Shown piece by piece: positions 1-7,615 of a DNA stretch of 64,000 nucleotides (position 1 is its first letter; each line of letters begins with the position of its first letter). Origin of the DNA: Ruminococcus sp. (lineage in GTDB: Bacteria > Bacillota > Clostridia > Oscillospirales > Ruminococcaceae); assembly GCA_017397925.1 (NCBI GenBank), contig JAFQHO010000037.1:62001-126000 (forward strand), read 5' to 3'. A program made the position numbers and the translations under genes. The notes beneath the pieces are model-generated. The model did not search any database, was not told the DNA's origin, and was given only the letters and a program-made list of their open reading frames with translations.

Positions 1-2
1 GG

Positions 3-407
3 GGCGGTTTCAGCTGGATATCCAACGATGACTACAAGCAGAGTGTAATCGCATTCAGACGAATAGATGATGAGGGTAATGAGATTATTGCTGTATGCAA
101 CTTTGTACCTGTTCAGCGTAATGATTATCGTATAGGCGTGCCTAAGCGCGGCACATATAAGGTTGTGTTCAATACCGATGCTGAGGAGTTCGGCGGCACA
201 GGTGTTTCTGCGAAATCCTACAAATCTGAGAAGATACCTATGCACGGCTTTGAAAACAGTATTTCGATGACACTGCCGCCTCTTTCTGTTATGTATCTTA
301 AGACATCTACAAGGAAAAAGGCTGCAAATACCGAGGAAAAGGTGAATACCGAGCCTGTTAAAAGTAAAAGAACAGCAGCAAAGAAAAAGACAGCTGCGGA
401 TAAATAA
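3..407 (+). CDS. glgB: 1,4-alpha-glucan branching enzyme, C-terminal part (5' end outside window)
   Basis: This open frame enters from the left edge and ends at TAA 405-407, so only the last 134 residues are visible. The sequence GFSWI, then an NDD..SVIAF segment, VCNFVPV and YRIGVP, followed by NTD..EFGGTG and a closing LPPLS, is the C-terminal beta-sandwich of GH13 glycogen branching enzymes. That enzyme makes the alpha-1,6 branches in glycogen in the cytoplasm. After the conserved end there is a tail of about 35 residues rich in Lys, Ala and Thr (ending KKKTAADK), which is not part of the catalytic fold and looks like low-complexity extension. It precedes glgC by 66 bases on the same strand, so it is very likely the first gene of a glgB-C-D-A operon. 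The catalytic domain lies outside the window and was not seen. Confidence 0.9.
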   Translation, partial: GGFSWISNDDYKQSVIAFRRIDDEGNEIIAVCNFVPVQRNDYRIGVPKRGTYKVVFNTDAEEFGGTGVSAKSYKSEKIPMHGFENSISMTLPPLSVMYLKTSTRKKAANTEEKVNTEPVKSKRTAAKKKTAADK

Positions 408-473
408 ATGATAACAGCCATTTTCTGACAGGAGTTTTTTACGGAAAAAGGTTGAAATGGAGGATAATATATT

Positions 474-1700
474 ATGTACACAAAGAAAAAAGTAGTGGCA
501 ATGCTCCTTGCAGGAGGTCAGGGAAGCAGATTGTACGCTCTTACAAAAAATGTAGCCAAGCCTGCCGTTCCCTACGGTGGAAAATACAGGCTCATTGACT
601 TCCCTCTCTCAAACTGTACCAATTCGGGAATTGATACTGTAGGTGTTCTCACGCAGTATCAGCCCCTCGTACTTAATGAGTATATAGGCAACGGACAGCC
701 CTGGGACCTTGACAAGATGAATGGCGGAGTTCACGTTCTGCCTCCTTATGAGTCACAGAAGGGTGCTTCCTGGTATGAGGGTACAGCTAATGCTATCTAT
801 CAGAATATGAACTTCATCAGACGCTACGACCCTGAGTATGTAGTTGTACTGGGCGGCGATCATATATATAAAATGGACTATTCCAAAATGGTGGATTTCC
901 ATATTGCAAATGAAGCTGATTGTACTATTTCCGTAATTGATGTACCTCTTGCTGAGGCTTCAAGATTCGGTATAATGATATGTGATGAAAACAACAAGGT
1001 AACTGATTTCGTTGAAAAGCCCAAGGAACCTAAGTCTACTCTTGCTTCAATGGGTATATACGTGTTCAGCTGGAAGAAGCTTGAAAAGTATCTTATTGAA
1101 AACGAGGAAGATGCTAATGCTAAGCGCGAAAGAGGCGAAAGCTGGTCCAAGGATTTTGGTAAGGATATTATCACATCAATGCTTCGCGACAATCAGAGGC
1201 TCTTTGCATACGAATTTGAGGGCTACTGGAAGGATGTAGGAACTCTTGATTCACTCTGGGAGGCTAATATGGACCTTCTCAGTCCTGCACTTCCTCTTGA
1301 TCTTCACGACAAGAGCTGGAAAATCTACTCCAGAAGCAGTTACGTTCCACCGCAGTATATAGGCAATAATGCAAAGGTTGAAAATTCTATGATTGCTGAA
1401 GGCTGTGACGTTGACGGTTCTGTTGATTTCTCTGTACTCTTTGCGGGAGTAACCGTTGAGGAGGGTGCTGTTGTAAATTACAGTATCATTATGCCCGGTG
1501 CAGTAATAAAATCAGGTGCTGTTGTTGAATACGCTATTGTCGGAAGCGACAGCGTAATCGAGAGCGACGCTCATATAGGCAAAAGTCCTGAAAGCGCAGA
1601 AAAATCCGATAACTGGGGAATTGCAGTTGTTGGTCACAATGTAACGGTATCAAGCGGTAAATCTGTAGAGCCTAAGCAGATTATCGGCGAGAATATCTGA
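474..1700 (+). CDS. glgC: Glucose-1-phosphate adenylyltransferase, catalytic subunit
   Basis: GlgC makes ADP-glucose from ATP and glucose 1-phosphate, the committed step of bacterial glycogen synthesis. The 408-residue length is normal. The N-terminal nucleotidyltransferase motif GGQGSRL is at residues 14-20, followed by [19 protein letters not shown], which is diagnostic of the family, and [10 protein letters not shown] around 130. The C-terminal third shows the hexapeptide left-handed beta-helix pattern (repeated V/I-x-x-S/G-x-x steps). A TGGAGG site lies about 10 bases before the ATG. The gene sits 19 bases upstream of its paralogue glgD. In Firmicutes the two proteins usually form a heteromeric enzyme with GlgC as catalytic partner; that partnership is inferred from family knowledge and from adjacency. 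Confidence 0.97.
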   Translation: MYTKKKVVAMLLAGGQGSRLYALTKNVAKPAVPYGGKYRLIDFPLSNCTNSGIDTVGVLTQYQPLVLNEYIGNGQPWDLDKMNGGVHVLPPYESQKGASWYEGTANAIYQNMNFIRRYDPEYVVVLGGDHIYKMDYSKMVDFHIANEADCTISVIDVPLAEASRFGIMICDENNKVTDFVEKPKEPKSTLASMGIYVFSWKKLEKYLIENEEDANAKRERGESWSKDFGKDIITSMLRDNQRLFAYEFEGYWKDVGTLDSLWEANMDLLSPALPLDLHDKSWKIYSRSSYVPPQYIGNNAKVENSMIAEGCDVDGSVDFSVLFAGVTVEEGAVVNYSIIMPGAVIKSGAVVEYAIVGSDSVIESDAHIGKSPESAEKSDNWGIAVVGHNVTVSSGKSVEPKQIIGENI

Positions 1701-1719
1701 TTTCGGGAGGTTTGAAAAT

Positions 1720-2841
1720 ATGAGTGTTAATTATAATTTACTCGGACTTATTTTTGCAAGTATGCACGATTCTTTTGTAAGCGATCTGACAGAGCATAGA
1801 ACAATGGGTTCTATACCTTTTGGCGGACGTTACAGACTTATAGATTTCCCTCTGTCAAACTATGTTAATTCAGGCGTTTCTGAAGTGGGTGTAATTACAA
1901 AGGCTAACTATGGCTCACTTCTTGATCACTTAGGTTCAGGACGTGACTGGGATCTTGCACGTAAAAAAGGCGGACTTCATCTTCTGCCTCCTTACAGTCA
2001 GACAGGAGGAATATACAAGGGCAGACTGGATGCACTTGCTAATATATGGAGCTTTGTGGAGCATTCCAAGGCGCAGTATGTAATTCTTTCCAACTGCGAT
2101 GTTGTTACTACAATTGATTTTAACCCTGTACTCCGTCAGCATAAGGAGACAGAGGCTGATATAACCCTTATCTATGGCAAGGGATATTACGACGGTGAAA
2201 AGAACCGCAGTACAACAATTCTCCAGCTTGACGAGGATAAGGTTGTAAATGATGTTCTTGTTGCTCCCAGAATAAAGGGTGAGTGCTGCCAGTGGCTTGA
2301 TATGGTTATTATCAGCAAGGAGCTTCTCAGGACAATTGTGTTCGATTCTATGAGCAGAAATACATTCAGCTTTACAAAGGAAATTCTCCAGAACAAGGAA
2401 TGCGGATATAAGATTATGGGCTTTGAGCATACTGAGCTGTTTATGCGTATTGACAGCACAGAGAGCTATTTTGCGGCAAACAAGAGACTTCTTGATTCAG
2501 AAACAAGAAAGGCTATATTCAAGTATAAAACACCTGTTTATACAAAGGTTGGCGACAATGCACCTGTTAAGTATGGGCTTGAGTCAAATATAAAGAATTC
2601 ACTTATTGCCGACGGATGTATTATTGAGGGTACTGTTGAAAACTCAATCCTTTTCAGAGGCGTCAAGGTTGGTAAGGGTACAGTGATCAAGGATTCCGTA
2701 ATAATGCAGGGTGCTGTAATCGGCAGTAACTGCAGATTAAGCGAGATTATTACAGATAAGAATGTTGGAATCAGAGATGACCAGATTCTCAATGGTTCGG
2801 AAACATATCCTGTATATATCAATAAAAACGGTAAAATCTGA
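1720..2841 (+). CDS. glgD: Glucose-1-phosphate adenylyltransferase, GlgD subunit
   Basis: This 373-residue GlgC paralogue keeps the [14 protein letters not shown] block (residues about 32-45) and the C-terminal hexapeptide helix. The N-terminal nucleotide-binding loop is degenerate: where GlgC has AGGQGSRL this protein reads ASMHDSFVSDL, so no GGxGxRL motif is present. This matches the GlgD family, a regulatory or structural subunit of the GlgC/GlgD ADP-glucose pyrophosphorylase. A CGGGAGG site stands 10 bases before ATG 1720. A strong intrinsic-terminator hairpin follows directly, suggesting that part of the transcript ends here before glgA. Confidence 0.95.
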   Translation: MSVNYNLLGLIFASMHDSFVSDLTEHRTMGSIPFGGRYRLIDFPLSNYVNSGVSEVGVITKANYGSLLDHLGSGRDWDLARKKGGLHLLPPYSQTGGIYKGRLDALANIWSFVEHSKAQYVILSNCDVVTTIDFNPVLRQHKETEADITLIYGKGYYDGEKNRSTTILQLDEDKVVNDVLVAPRIKGECCQWLDMVIISKELLRTIVFDSMSRNTFSFTKEILQNKECGYKIMGFEHTELFMRIDSTESYFAANKRLLDSETRKAIFKYKTPVYTKVGDNAPVKYGLESNIKNSLIADGCIIEGTVENSILFRGVKVGKGTVIKDSVIMQGAVIGSNCRLSEIITDKNVGIRDDQILNGSETYPVYINKNGKI

Positions 2842-2851
2842 TTTTTGTTAT

Positions 2852-2882
2852 AAAGCAGGGGACAGCCGTTCCCTGCTTTTTT
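2852..2882 (+). terminator. Intrinsic terminator after glgD
   Basis: A 9-bp stem AAAGCAGGG / CCCTGCTTT with a 10-base loop is followed by a run of T. It lies between glgD and glgA, so it probably lowers glgA expression relative to glgC-glgD rather than marking a fully separate operon. Confidence 0.8.
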
Positions 2883-2950
2883 CGGATTTGCAGGTTCGTG
2901 TGTGTGCAGACGGCATAGCGCGGGCAATTTTATGAAAGGATTCTGATTTT

Positions 2951-4369
2951 ATGAATATACTTTTTGCAGCAAGTGAAGCTGTACCATATGCGGCTTCAGG
3001 CGGTCTTGGCGATGTTGTCGGTTCACTTCCGAAAGCAATTGCCGAAAAGGGACATAGCTGTGCTGTCGTCATTCCGCTGTATAAGTCGATTTCAGCGGAA
3101 ATGCGTGAGGATATGGATTTTGTTGCGAGTATAACAGTTGATGTTTCCTGGCGTAAGCAGTACTGCGGTATTTTTAAAGCCAAGAGAAATGGAATTGTTT
3201 ATTATTTTATAGATAATGAGTATTATTTTGACCGCGAAGGTATGTACGGATTTTATGATGACTGCGAAAGATTTGTTTTTTTCGGCAGAGCTGTTCTGGA
3301 AATGCTGAAATATATCGGTTTTATGCCTGATATTATAAGCTGTAACGACTGGCAGACTGCTCTTATACCTGTATATTACAACTTGTACTACAGATATCAG
3401 CAGGGGTATGATAAGCTTAAAACAGCCTTCACTATACATAATATTGAATATCAGGGCAGATACGGCAGAGAAGTGCTTGGAGAGGTTATGGGGATTCCGC
3501 CCTATAATGCAGGGCTTCTTGAATATGATGGCTATATCAATATGCTTAAAGGTGCAATTGAAACGGCTGACAGGATAATAACCGTATCTCCGCAGTATGC
3601 TAAGGAGCTTCTTGACCCTTGGTATGCTCACGGACTTGACCGTATTCTTATTACTAAGCGTGATAAGATGACGGGTATACTCAATGGCATAGATGTGAAT
3701 ATGTACAATCCTGAAACGGATTCGGCTATATCCTGCAATTACTCAAAGGGTGATACTTCGGGTAAGGCTATATGTAAAAAGACGTTGCTTAATGAGCTTG
3801 GTCTCAGTGATGGTGATGAGCCTGTAATAGGCATTGTAACACGTTTTGTAGGGCATAAGGGTATTGACCTTATCCGCTGTGTGTTTGAGCAGATAGTGGC
3901 TAAAGGAATGAAATTTGCGGTACTTGGCAGCGGTGAGAGAATATATGAAGAATTTTTCATCGAGATGTCAAGACGATATCCTGACAAGGTATCGGTAACA
4001 ACGGAGTTTAATCCTGTTCTTGCCCGTAAGATATATGCGGGTGCGGATATGTTCCTTATGCCGTCTATGAGTGAGCCTTGCGGACTTGCACAGCTTATAG
4101 CTATGCGTTATGGTACTATACCCATAGTACGCGAAACAGGCGGTCTGAAAGATACTGTGCGCGATAACGGCGGTATTGATGGCAATGGCTTTACGTTCCA
4201 GACATACAATGCAGATGATATGTTTGACGCTGTAAGGCGTGCCAAGCTGGACTATGACAATGGTGAGAAGTGGAATGAGCTTGTGAAGCGAGCTATGCTC
4301 TGTGATTTCAGCTGGAAATCATCTGCTGAGGATTATATTGATATGTTTGAAAAAATGCTGAATAGCTAA
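2951..4369 (+). CDS. glgA: Glycogen synthase (ADP-glucose, GT5)
   Basis: GlgA adds glucose from ADP-glucose to the non-reducing ends of alpha-1,4-glucan. The 472 residues match the GT5 family. The protein opens with FAASEAVPYA then SGGLGDVVGSLPKA (residues about 5-28); TIHNIEYQGRY, the ADGI-like DRIITVSPQYAKE, LNGIDVNMYNP and, near the C-terminus, SEPCGLAQLIAMRYG are all GT5 hallmarks. One oddity: the N-terminal nucleotide-sugar loop, KxGGL in nearly all family members, reads AASGGL here, so the lysine known to contact ADP-glucose in other GlgA proteins is an alanine. An AAAGGA ribosome site is upstream of ATG 2951. It completes the glg operon and is followed by its own strong terminator. Confidence 0.95.
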   Translation: MNILFAASEAVPYAASGGLGDVVGSLPKAIAEKGHSCAVVIPLYKSISAEMREDMDFVASITVDVSWRKQYCGIFKAKRNGIVYYFIDNEYYFDREGMYGFYDDCERFVFFGRAVLEMLKYIGFMPDIISCNDWQTALIPVYYNLYYRYQQGYDKLKTAFTIHNIEYQGRYGREVLGEVMGIPPYNAGLLEYDGYINMLKGAIETADRIITVSPQYAKELLDPWYAHGLDRILITKRDKMTGILNGIDVNMYNPETDSAISCNYSKGDTSGKAICKKTLLNELGLSDGDEPVIGIVTRFVGHKGIDLIRCVFEQIVAKGMKFAVLGSGERIYEEFFIEMSRRYPDKVSVTTEFNPVLARKIYAGADMFLMPSMSEPCGLAQLIAMRYGTIPIVRETGGLKDTVRDNGGIDGNGFTFQTYNADDMFDAVRRAKLDYDNGEKWNELVKRAMLCDFSWKSSAEDYIDMFEKMLNS

Positions 4370-4370
4370 T

Positions 4371-4409
4371 AAAACAGGGATATCGTGACTTTGGCGATAT
4401 CCCTGTTTT
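4371..4409 (+). terminator. Intrinsic terminator of the glg operon
   Basis: Perfect 15-bp arms (AAAACAGGGATATCG and its complement) enclose a 9-base loop, and the descending arm ends in TTTT. It starts two bases after the glgA stop codon. Confidence 0.9.
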
Positions 4410-4427
4410 GTTGGATGCAGAGTAAAC

Positions 4428-4463
4428 AAAAACTCCGCAGCCATATATAAAGACTGCGGAGTT
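4428..4463 (-). terminator. Terminator of the tRNA-Lys gene
   Basis: Inverted repeat AACTCCGCAG / CTGCGGAGTT with a 13-base loop. Read on the minus strand it lies six bases past the tRNA-Lys 3' end and is followed by a T-rich tract, as expected for an intrinsic terminator of a monocistronic tRNA. Confidence 0.8.
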
Positions 4464-4468
4464 AAAAG

Positions 4469-4541
4469 TGAGACATGAGGGATTTGAACCCTCGACCCTA
4501 CGCTTAAAAGGCGTATGCTCTACCGGCTGAGCTAATGTCTC
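4469..4541 (-). tRNA. tRNA-Lys (anticodon TTT)
   Basis: The minus strand folds as a complete cloverleaf: acceptor stem GAGACAT/ATGTCTC with discriminator A, D-arm GCTC...GAGC, anticodon stem TACGC/GCGTA around the loop CTTTTAA (anticodon TTT), and T-arm GAGGG-TTCAAAT-CCCTC. The 3' CCA is not encoded, so it would be added by the CCA-adding enzyme also present in this window (53.5-54.8 kb). The gene is transcribed divergently from tRNA-Arg and has its own promoter and terminator. Confidence 0.97.
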
Positions 4542-4573
4542 ATTTTTAATGTTTGCCGTAAACATCTTTATAT

Positions 4574-4602
4574 ATTATACAGGAAAAATCGTCATTTGTC
4601 AA
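4574..4602 (-). promoter_or_regulatory. Sigma-70 promoter of tRNA-Lys
   Basis: On the minus strand a consensus -35 TTGACA (4602-4597) and a consensus -10 TATAAT (4579-4574) are separated by 17 bases, about 33 bases before the mature tRNA 5' end. Confidence 0.9.
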
Positions 4603-4689
4603 GCAAAAAATGAAAAAACAGCAAAATAACATATATAATTCGTTTGATTTGAATTAAATTAGTCAACTATACAAAACTTTGGAAAGCTA

Positions 4690-4718
4690 TTGACATTTGT
4701 CTCGAAAAGTGATAAAAT
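4690..4718 (+). promoter_or_regulatory. Sigma-70 promoter of tRNA-Arg
   Basis: TTGACA at 4690-4695 and TAAAAT at 4713-4718 with a 17-base spacer, 21 bases before the tRNA-Arg 5' end. Confidence 0.85.
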
Positions 4719-4739
4719 ATATATTGTTGTGACAGAGAT

Positions 4740-4813
4740 GTGCTTGTAGCTCAGCTGGATAGAGTGACTGGCTACGAACCAGTAGGTCAGGGGTTCGAAT
4801 CCCTTCAGGCACG
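4740..4813 (+). tRNA. tRNA-Arg (anticodon ACG)
   Basis: Cloverleaf with acceptor stem GTGCTTG/CAGGCAC (one G-U pair) and discriminator G, anticodon stem ACTGG/CCAGT around loop CTACGAA (anticodon ACG, expected to be read as ICG), and T-arm AGGGG-TTCGAAT-CCCTT. CCA is not encoded. The ACG anticodon normally depends on the TadA deaminase, which is not in this window. Confidence 0.97.
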
Positions 4814-4820
4814 CTTATAG

Positions 4821-4856
4821 ACAGGACTGTATTGTAAAATATGGTCCTGTTTTGTT
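4821..4856 (+). terminator. Terminator of the tRNA-Arg gene
   Basis: Stem ACAGGAC/GTCCTGT followed by TTTGTT, starting eight bases after the tRNA 3' end. Confidence 0.7.
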
Positions 4857-4888
4857 ATATATCCGTAAATTTAGAAAGTAGTGGTAAA

Positions 4889-4948
4889 ATGAACATGTCT
4901 GATAAGGCTGTTGAGCTTCTCGAAAGCGTTATTGCCGATTATGAATAA
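4889..4948 (+). CDS. Possible 19-residue upstream peptide before arsC-like gene
   Basis: ATG 4889 opens a short frame (MNMSDKAVELLESVIADYE) that stops at TAA 4946-4948, 13 bases before the preferred start of the phosphatase gene. Its composition is protein-like (an acidic amphipathic helix) rather than random, and it resembles the beginning of a longer protein. It could be a leader peptide or the remnant of a truncated gene that once stood ahead of arsC. No ribosome site is obvious. Treated as a low-confidence coding region. Confidence 0.3.
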   Translation: MNMSDKAVELLESVIADYE

Positions 4949-4961
4949 TGAGGTGTGTGGT

Positions 4962-5357
4962 GTGAAAAAGGTTGCTTTTATTTGTGTACATAATTCCTGC
5001 CGCAGTCAGATTGCTGAGGCTCTCGGTAAGCATTTTGGCGGTGGTGTCTTTGAAAGCTATTCCGCAGGCACGGAAACTAAACCGCAGATAAATCAGGACG
5101 CGGTAAGGCTTATGAAACAGCTTTACGGAATTGATATGGAGCTTATCCAATACAGCAAGACAATTAGTGATATCCCTGATGTTGATATTGCTGTTTCTAT
5201 GGGCTGCGGTGTGGCTTGTCCATATATTGGAAGGGCTTTTGATGATGACTGGGGTCTCCCTGACCCTACAGGGGAATGCGATGAGGTTTTTATTGAAACA
5301 ATCAAAGAGATTGAGAATAAAATATTGGAGCTTGTTAATAAGCTGAAATCTATGTAA
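4962..5357 (+). CDS. Low-molecular-weight phosphatase / arsenate reductase family protein
   Basis: From GTG 4962 the product is 131 residues. The active-site P-loop CVHNSCRS (C8 to R14, the CX5R motif) is at the N-terminus. The C-terminal DDDWGLPDPTG followed by a long helix is typical of the thioredoxin-coupled ArsC-like subgroup, which contains arsenate reductases and protein-tyrosine phosphatases. Second cysteines occur at C13 and in MGCGVACPY, consistent with a disulphide relay. Initiation at GTG 4962 is preferred because a GAGG element lies about 9 bases upstream; in-frame ATG 4941 and TTG 4911 would add residues not conserved in the family. There is no arsR, arsB or acr3 alongside, so a dedicated arsenic operon is not shown and the substrate is open. 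Confidence 0.8.
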   Translation: MKKVAFICVHNSCRSQIAEALGKHFGGGVFESYSAGTETKPQINQDAVRLMKQLYGIDMELIQYSKTISDIPDVDIAVSMGCGVACPYIGRAFDDDWGLPDPTGECDEVFIETIKEIENKILELVNKLKSM

Positions 5358-5372
5358 AGGCATTCTTTTGCC

Positions 5373-5441
5373 GTTCTATATATATAACGCACGAGACCCC
5401 CAAAGGTCACATTTTTTGGCAAAGTTTTTCTGTATAAATTT
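5373..5441 (+). repeat. Dispersed repeat, copy A (partner inverted at 21906-21975)
   Basis: About 69 bases beginning GTTCTATATATATAACGCAC and containing GAGACCCCC and GCAAAGTTTTT recur nearly identically, in opposite orientation, at 21906-21975. It begins 16 bases after the arsC-like stop codon. It has no coding capacity and no long internal palindrome. The function is unknown. Confidence 0.85.
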
Positions 5442-5520
5442 ATTATACCTTGTATATGATTATTATATACATCCCAAAGACGGTATAATTCAGAATTTGA
5501 TGAATATTATTGAAATTTAT

Positions 5521-5554
5521 TGAGGGAGTCACTTTTTCAAAAGTGACTCCCTCA
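5521..5554. repeat. Perfect 34-base palindrome (REP-like hairpin)
   Basis: Arms of 16 bases (TGAGGGAGTCACTTTT and its complement) are separated by only two bases. The hairpin lacks a T-run on either side, so it is not a classical terminator. It looks like a repetitive extragenic palindrome. The rest of 5358-5757 holds only this hairpin, the dispersed repeat before it and the miniature element after it; no gene was found. Confidence 0.75.
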
Positions 5555-5599
5555 AACTTTCTCCCTAAAATTATTTGTTTAATGAGCGCTATCAGCTTA

Positions 5600-5757
5600 T
5601 ACCAATCCCTGAAACAACAGTAGACAAATCTAATGGCATAAATGCCGTATGTCATCGTTGGACATCCTCACCATACGGCAGTATGCTTTCGTCGTCCGCC
5701 TTGACATACAGCATTTTTGCTCATCATCTTTGTCTACTAACATTTTAGGGATTGGTA
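5600..5757 (+). mobile_element. Miniature inverted-repeat element 1 (158 bp)
   Basis: Terminal inverted repeats TACCAATCCCT / AGGGATTGGTA are flanked by a direct TTA duplication (5597-5599 and 5758-5760). The ends match the 86-bp element at 7672-7757 in reverse orientation, including an inner segment with GTAGACAAAT; this copy has about 70 extra bases in the middle. There is no open frame, so it would need a transposase in trans. A TNA-type three-base duplication is known for some IS5-related groups, but no parent insertion sequence is present here. The right-hand TTA is the complement of the TAA stop codon of the cupin gene. Confidence 0.85.
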
Positions 5758-6171
5758 TTAATCCCAGGTCTTAAGCCATTTTTTTGTGCTTTCATCAATT
5801 TCTACCAGAGTTTTGTCATTTCCGCCCGGAGATTTTATAAACATTACTTTTGTATTCGCTGTATTTTTTGTTGCGTGAGGTACTCCGGGGGAGAATACAA
5901 AGAAATCACCATTATTTATAACTTCTTCTCTGTTACTTCCGTCAAGTAGTTTTACCTTGATGCTTCCTTCAAGTACGTACACGTGTTCTGTAGCTATAGG
6001 ATGAACGTGAGGTGTGTCTGCTGTGAATTCTTTGTAGTAAGAAATCCCAATTTCTATATCATCTTCTATGTGCTGCAAAAATGGCTGCGGACGGGATAAA
6101 TGCCCTGTAAGGTATTGTCTGAATTCCTTATTTAAGGCTTTATCTAATTCTTCTTTTCTGATTATTTTCAT
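5758..6171 (-). CDS. Small cupin-domain protein
   Basis: The 137 residues form one cupin barrel. Motif 1 is HVHPIATEHVYVLEG (HxH at about 76-78 then Glu) and motif 2 is GDFFVFSPGVPHATKN, matching the G(x)5PxG(x)2H(x)3N pattern exactly, so all four expected metal ligands are present. Such proteins can be metal-dependent isomerases, dioxygenases or small-molecule sensors; the substrate cannot be told. Its ATG overlaps the stop codon of the upstream TIR-domain gene in an ATGA arrangement, so the two are translationally coupled. The stop codon TAA coincides exactly with the target-site duplication of miniature element 1. Confidence 0.88.
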   Translation of the reverse strand: MKIIRKEELDKALNKEFRQYLTGHLSRPQPFLQHIEDDIEIGISYYKEFTADTPHVHPIATEHVYVLEGSIKVKLLDGSNREEVINNGDFFVFSPGVPHATKNTANTKVMFIKSPGGNDKTLVEIDESTKKWLKTWD

Positions 6172-7448
6172 ATTTTCTCCTCTGTTATATTCAGTTCAGA
6201 TGAAATTTTATTCCATTGTTCAATCCATACATTGTGCTTGCTTTTAATAAGCTTTGCACTTTCGTGTTTTTCTCTGTTTTTCAGATGCGCAAATTGTTGC
6301 TCGAAAAAACGATAGGTTTCCGGATTGTCCTTTTCAAAAATTATCATACTTCTTCTGTTGGCTGAGAACTGTACTCCTTCTGTGTATAAGTCGATTTTTA
6401 TGTGATTGAATTCGCGCCATTCATTTTTGTATATTATCTGAAAAAAAGCGAACGGCAGAATGTTTTTGGTCAGCAGATATTTAAATCTGTTTTCCTGTTT
6501 TGCTGAATGATATGGTTCGTTTTCAAGGAGTTTGCATATATTTGCATATGATACGAGAAATATTGCATTCGGATTATCTGCCAAGGCATCATTGCCAAGT
6601 TTGTTTGTTTTGATTGCGTCAGCTGTAGGCGGCGAACCGGGTGCATTTGTTATTATTGTCATTGAAAATTCGTTGTCATAGAGAAGTTGAGAGAAGATGT
6701 TGAACATCATACCATAATCGTATGATTGCTGGTCTACAAGATTGCGGCCGGGGGCAAAAATTAAACTGGCGGCATAGCATGACATATTTATTTGTTTTAC
6801 TCGATGTGGGGCGTTGAATTTTTCCTTTCTTAATACGTGTTCAACAAAATCGTTTCCAAATCTATTTCTGAGAGAGGCTATGTCTTCTTCAAGTTCCATA
6901 CGTGATGTAATAAATACGTTGTTTTTTCTGTTTGCCTGTTCGCGCCAGTTAATTACATTATTCAACAGTTCGAGATTTATATCGTTGGTGTATAGCTTCT
7001 CTAATTCATCATAGAAATTGCGCATATTTATAGGATAATACTGCAATGCTTCTATTTTACTGATAAGATCGGTTATTCTTGCATCATCTGATGGTCGTAT
7101 ATCTGAAAATTTGAAGTCCTCATCTGCAATTACCAATATTTTTACCTTTCCATCAGGTTGCTTGTCAATCTGATTTTCAAAGGCTATTCTGAGTTCATTG
7201 TAATATACATCATTTGGATCATCGGGATTTAAATTATCCAATGATTCTTTTGTCAATACACAGAGAAAATACGGTGTTTCTGCGGCAAGTTTAAAAATTT
7301 CTTTTCTGTATTCCGCTTGTCTTAATGAATAAATATCCAAAAACGGCTTGATTCCTTTAGCATTGAAAAAATCGTATATTCTACCTGCCAGGTGACAATG
7401 ATCATGTCTGTGATTGATAAATATACCATATTTATGCAAGTTAATCAC
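6168..7448 (-). CDS. TIR-domain protein with uncharacterised C-terminal domain (possible defence effector)
   Basis: A 426-residue soluble protein. Residues about 7-155 fit a TIR-like fold: an opening beta strand YGIFINHRHD, a BB-loop-like stretch GIKPFLDIYSLR, FLCVLTKESL, then YYNELRIAFE with Glu85 in the place of the catalytic glutamate of NAD-cleaving TIR domains. The remaining 250 or so residues (including LIFAPGRNLVDQQSYDYG and ITNAPGSPPTADA) match no family I recognise; they could be the sensing or oligomerising part. No membrane segment or signal peptide is seen. The start has an AAGGAGTG site. It is cotranscribed with the cupin gene and has its own strong promoter and a structured leader. 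Bacterial TIR proteins often act in abortive anti-phage systems by depleting NAD; that role here is inference. Confidence 0.72.
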   Translation of the reverse strand: MINLHKYGIFINHRHDHCHLAGRIYDFFNAKGIKPFLDIYSLRQAEYRKEIFKLAAETPYFLCVLTKESLDNLNPDDPNDVYYNELRIAFENQIDKQPDGKVKILVIADEDFKFSDIRPSDDARITDLISKIEALQYYPINMRNFYDELEKLYTNDINLELLNNVINWREQANRKNNVFITSRMELEEDIASLRNRFGNDFVEHVLRKEKFNAPHRVKQINMSCYAASLIFAPGRNLVDQQSYDYGMMFNIFSQLLYDNEFSMTIITNAPGSPPTADAIKTNKLGNDALADNPNAIFLVSYANICKLLENEPYHSAKQENRFKYLLTKNILPFAFFQIIYKNEWREFNHIKIDLYTEGVQFSANRRSMIIFEKDNPETYRFFEQQFAHLKNREKHESAKLIKSKHNVWIEQWNKISSELNITEEKI

Positions 7449-7459
7449 TCCTTACACTG

Positions 7460-7537
7460 ATACTTCCTTGATTTACTACTTGATACCAATTCCTGTTGAT
7501 AAATCCTGCTAAATTGTCAGTTTTACTCAGGAAGTAT
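7460..7537 (-). other. Structured leader of the TIR-cupin operon
   Basis: Between the predicted start of transcription (about 7575) and the TIR start codon lies a leader of about 127 bases. It contains 9-base inverted arms ATACTTCCT (7460-7468) and AGGAAGTAT (7529-7537) enclosing 60 bases, close to the ribosome site, so the leader may fold and affect translation. The enclosed TACCAATTCCTG at 7484-7495 resembles a terminus of the miniature elements. Confidence 0.45.
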
Positions 7538-7581
7538 TGATTTTGATTCGGAAGACGTTTGAATATGTCGGGTTTTCTTTA

Positions 7582-7610
7582 ATTATACATCATTTGGCAT
7601 AAGTTGTCAA
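7582..7610 (-). promoter_or_regulatory. Sigma-70 promoter of the TIR-cupin operon
   Basis: On the minus strand a consensus TTGACA (7610-7605) and a consensus TATAAT (7587-7582) are 17 bases apart. Both boxes are perfect matches, which is unusual for a presumed accessory gene. Confidence 0.85.
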
Positions 7611-7615
7611 TCCGC

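Noticed and set aside
4740..4813. tRNA-Arg as an integration site for a mobile island
   Set aside because: No integrase gene and no repeat of the tRNA 3' end were found downstream in the window.
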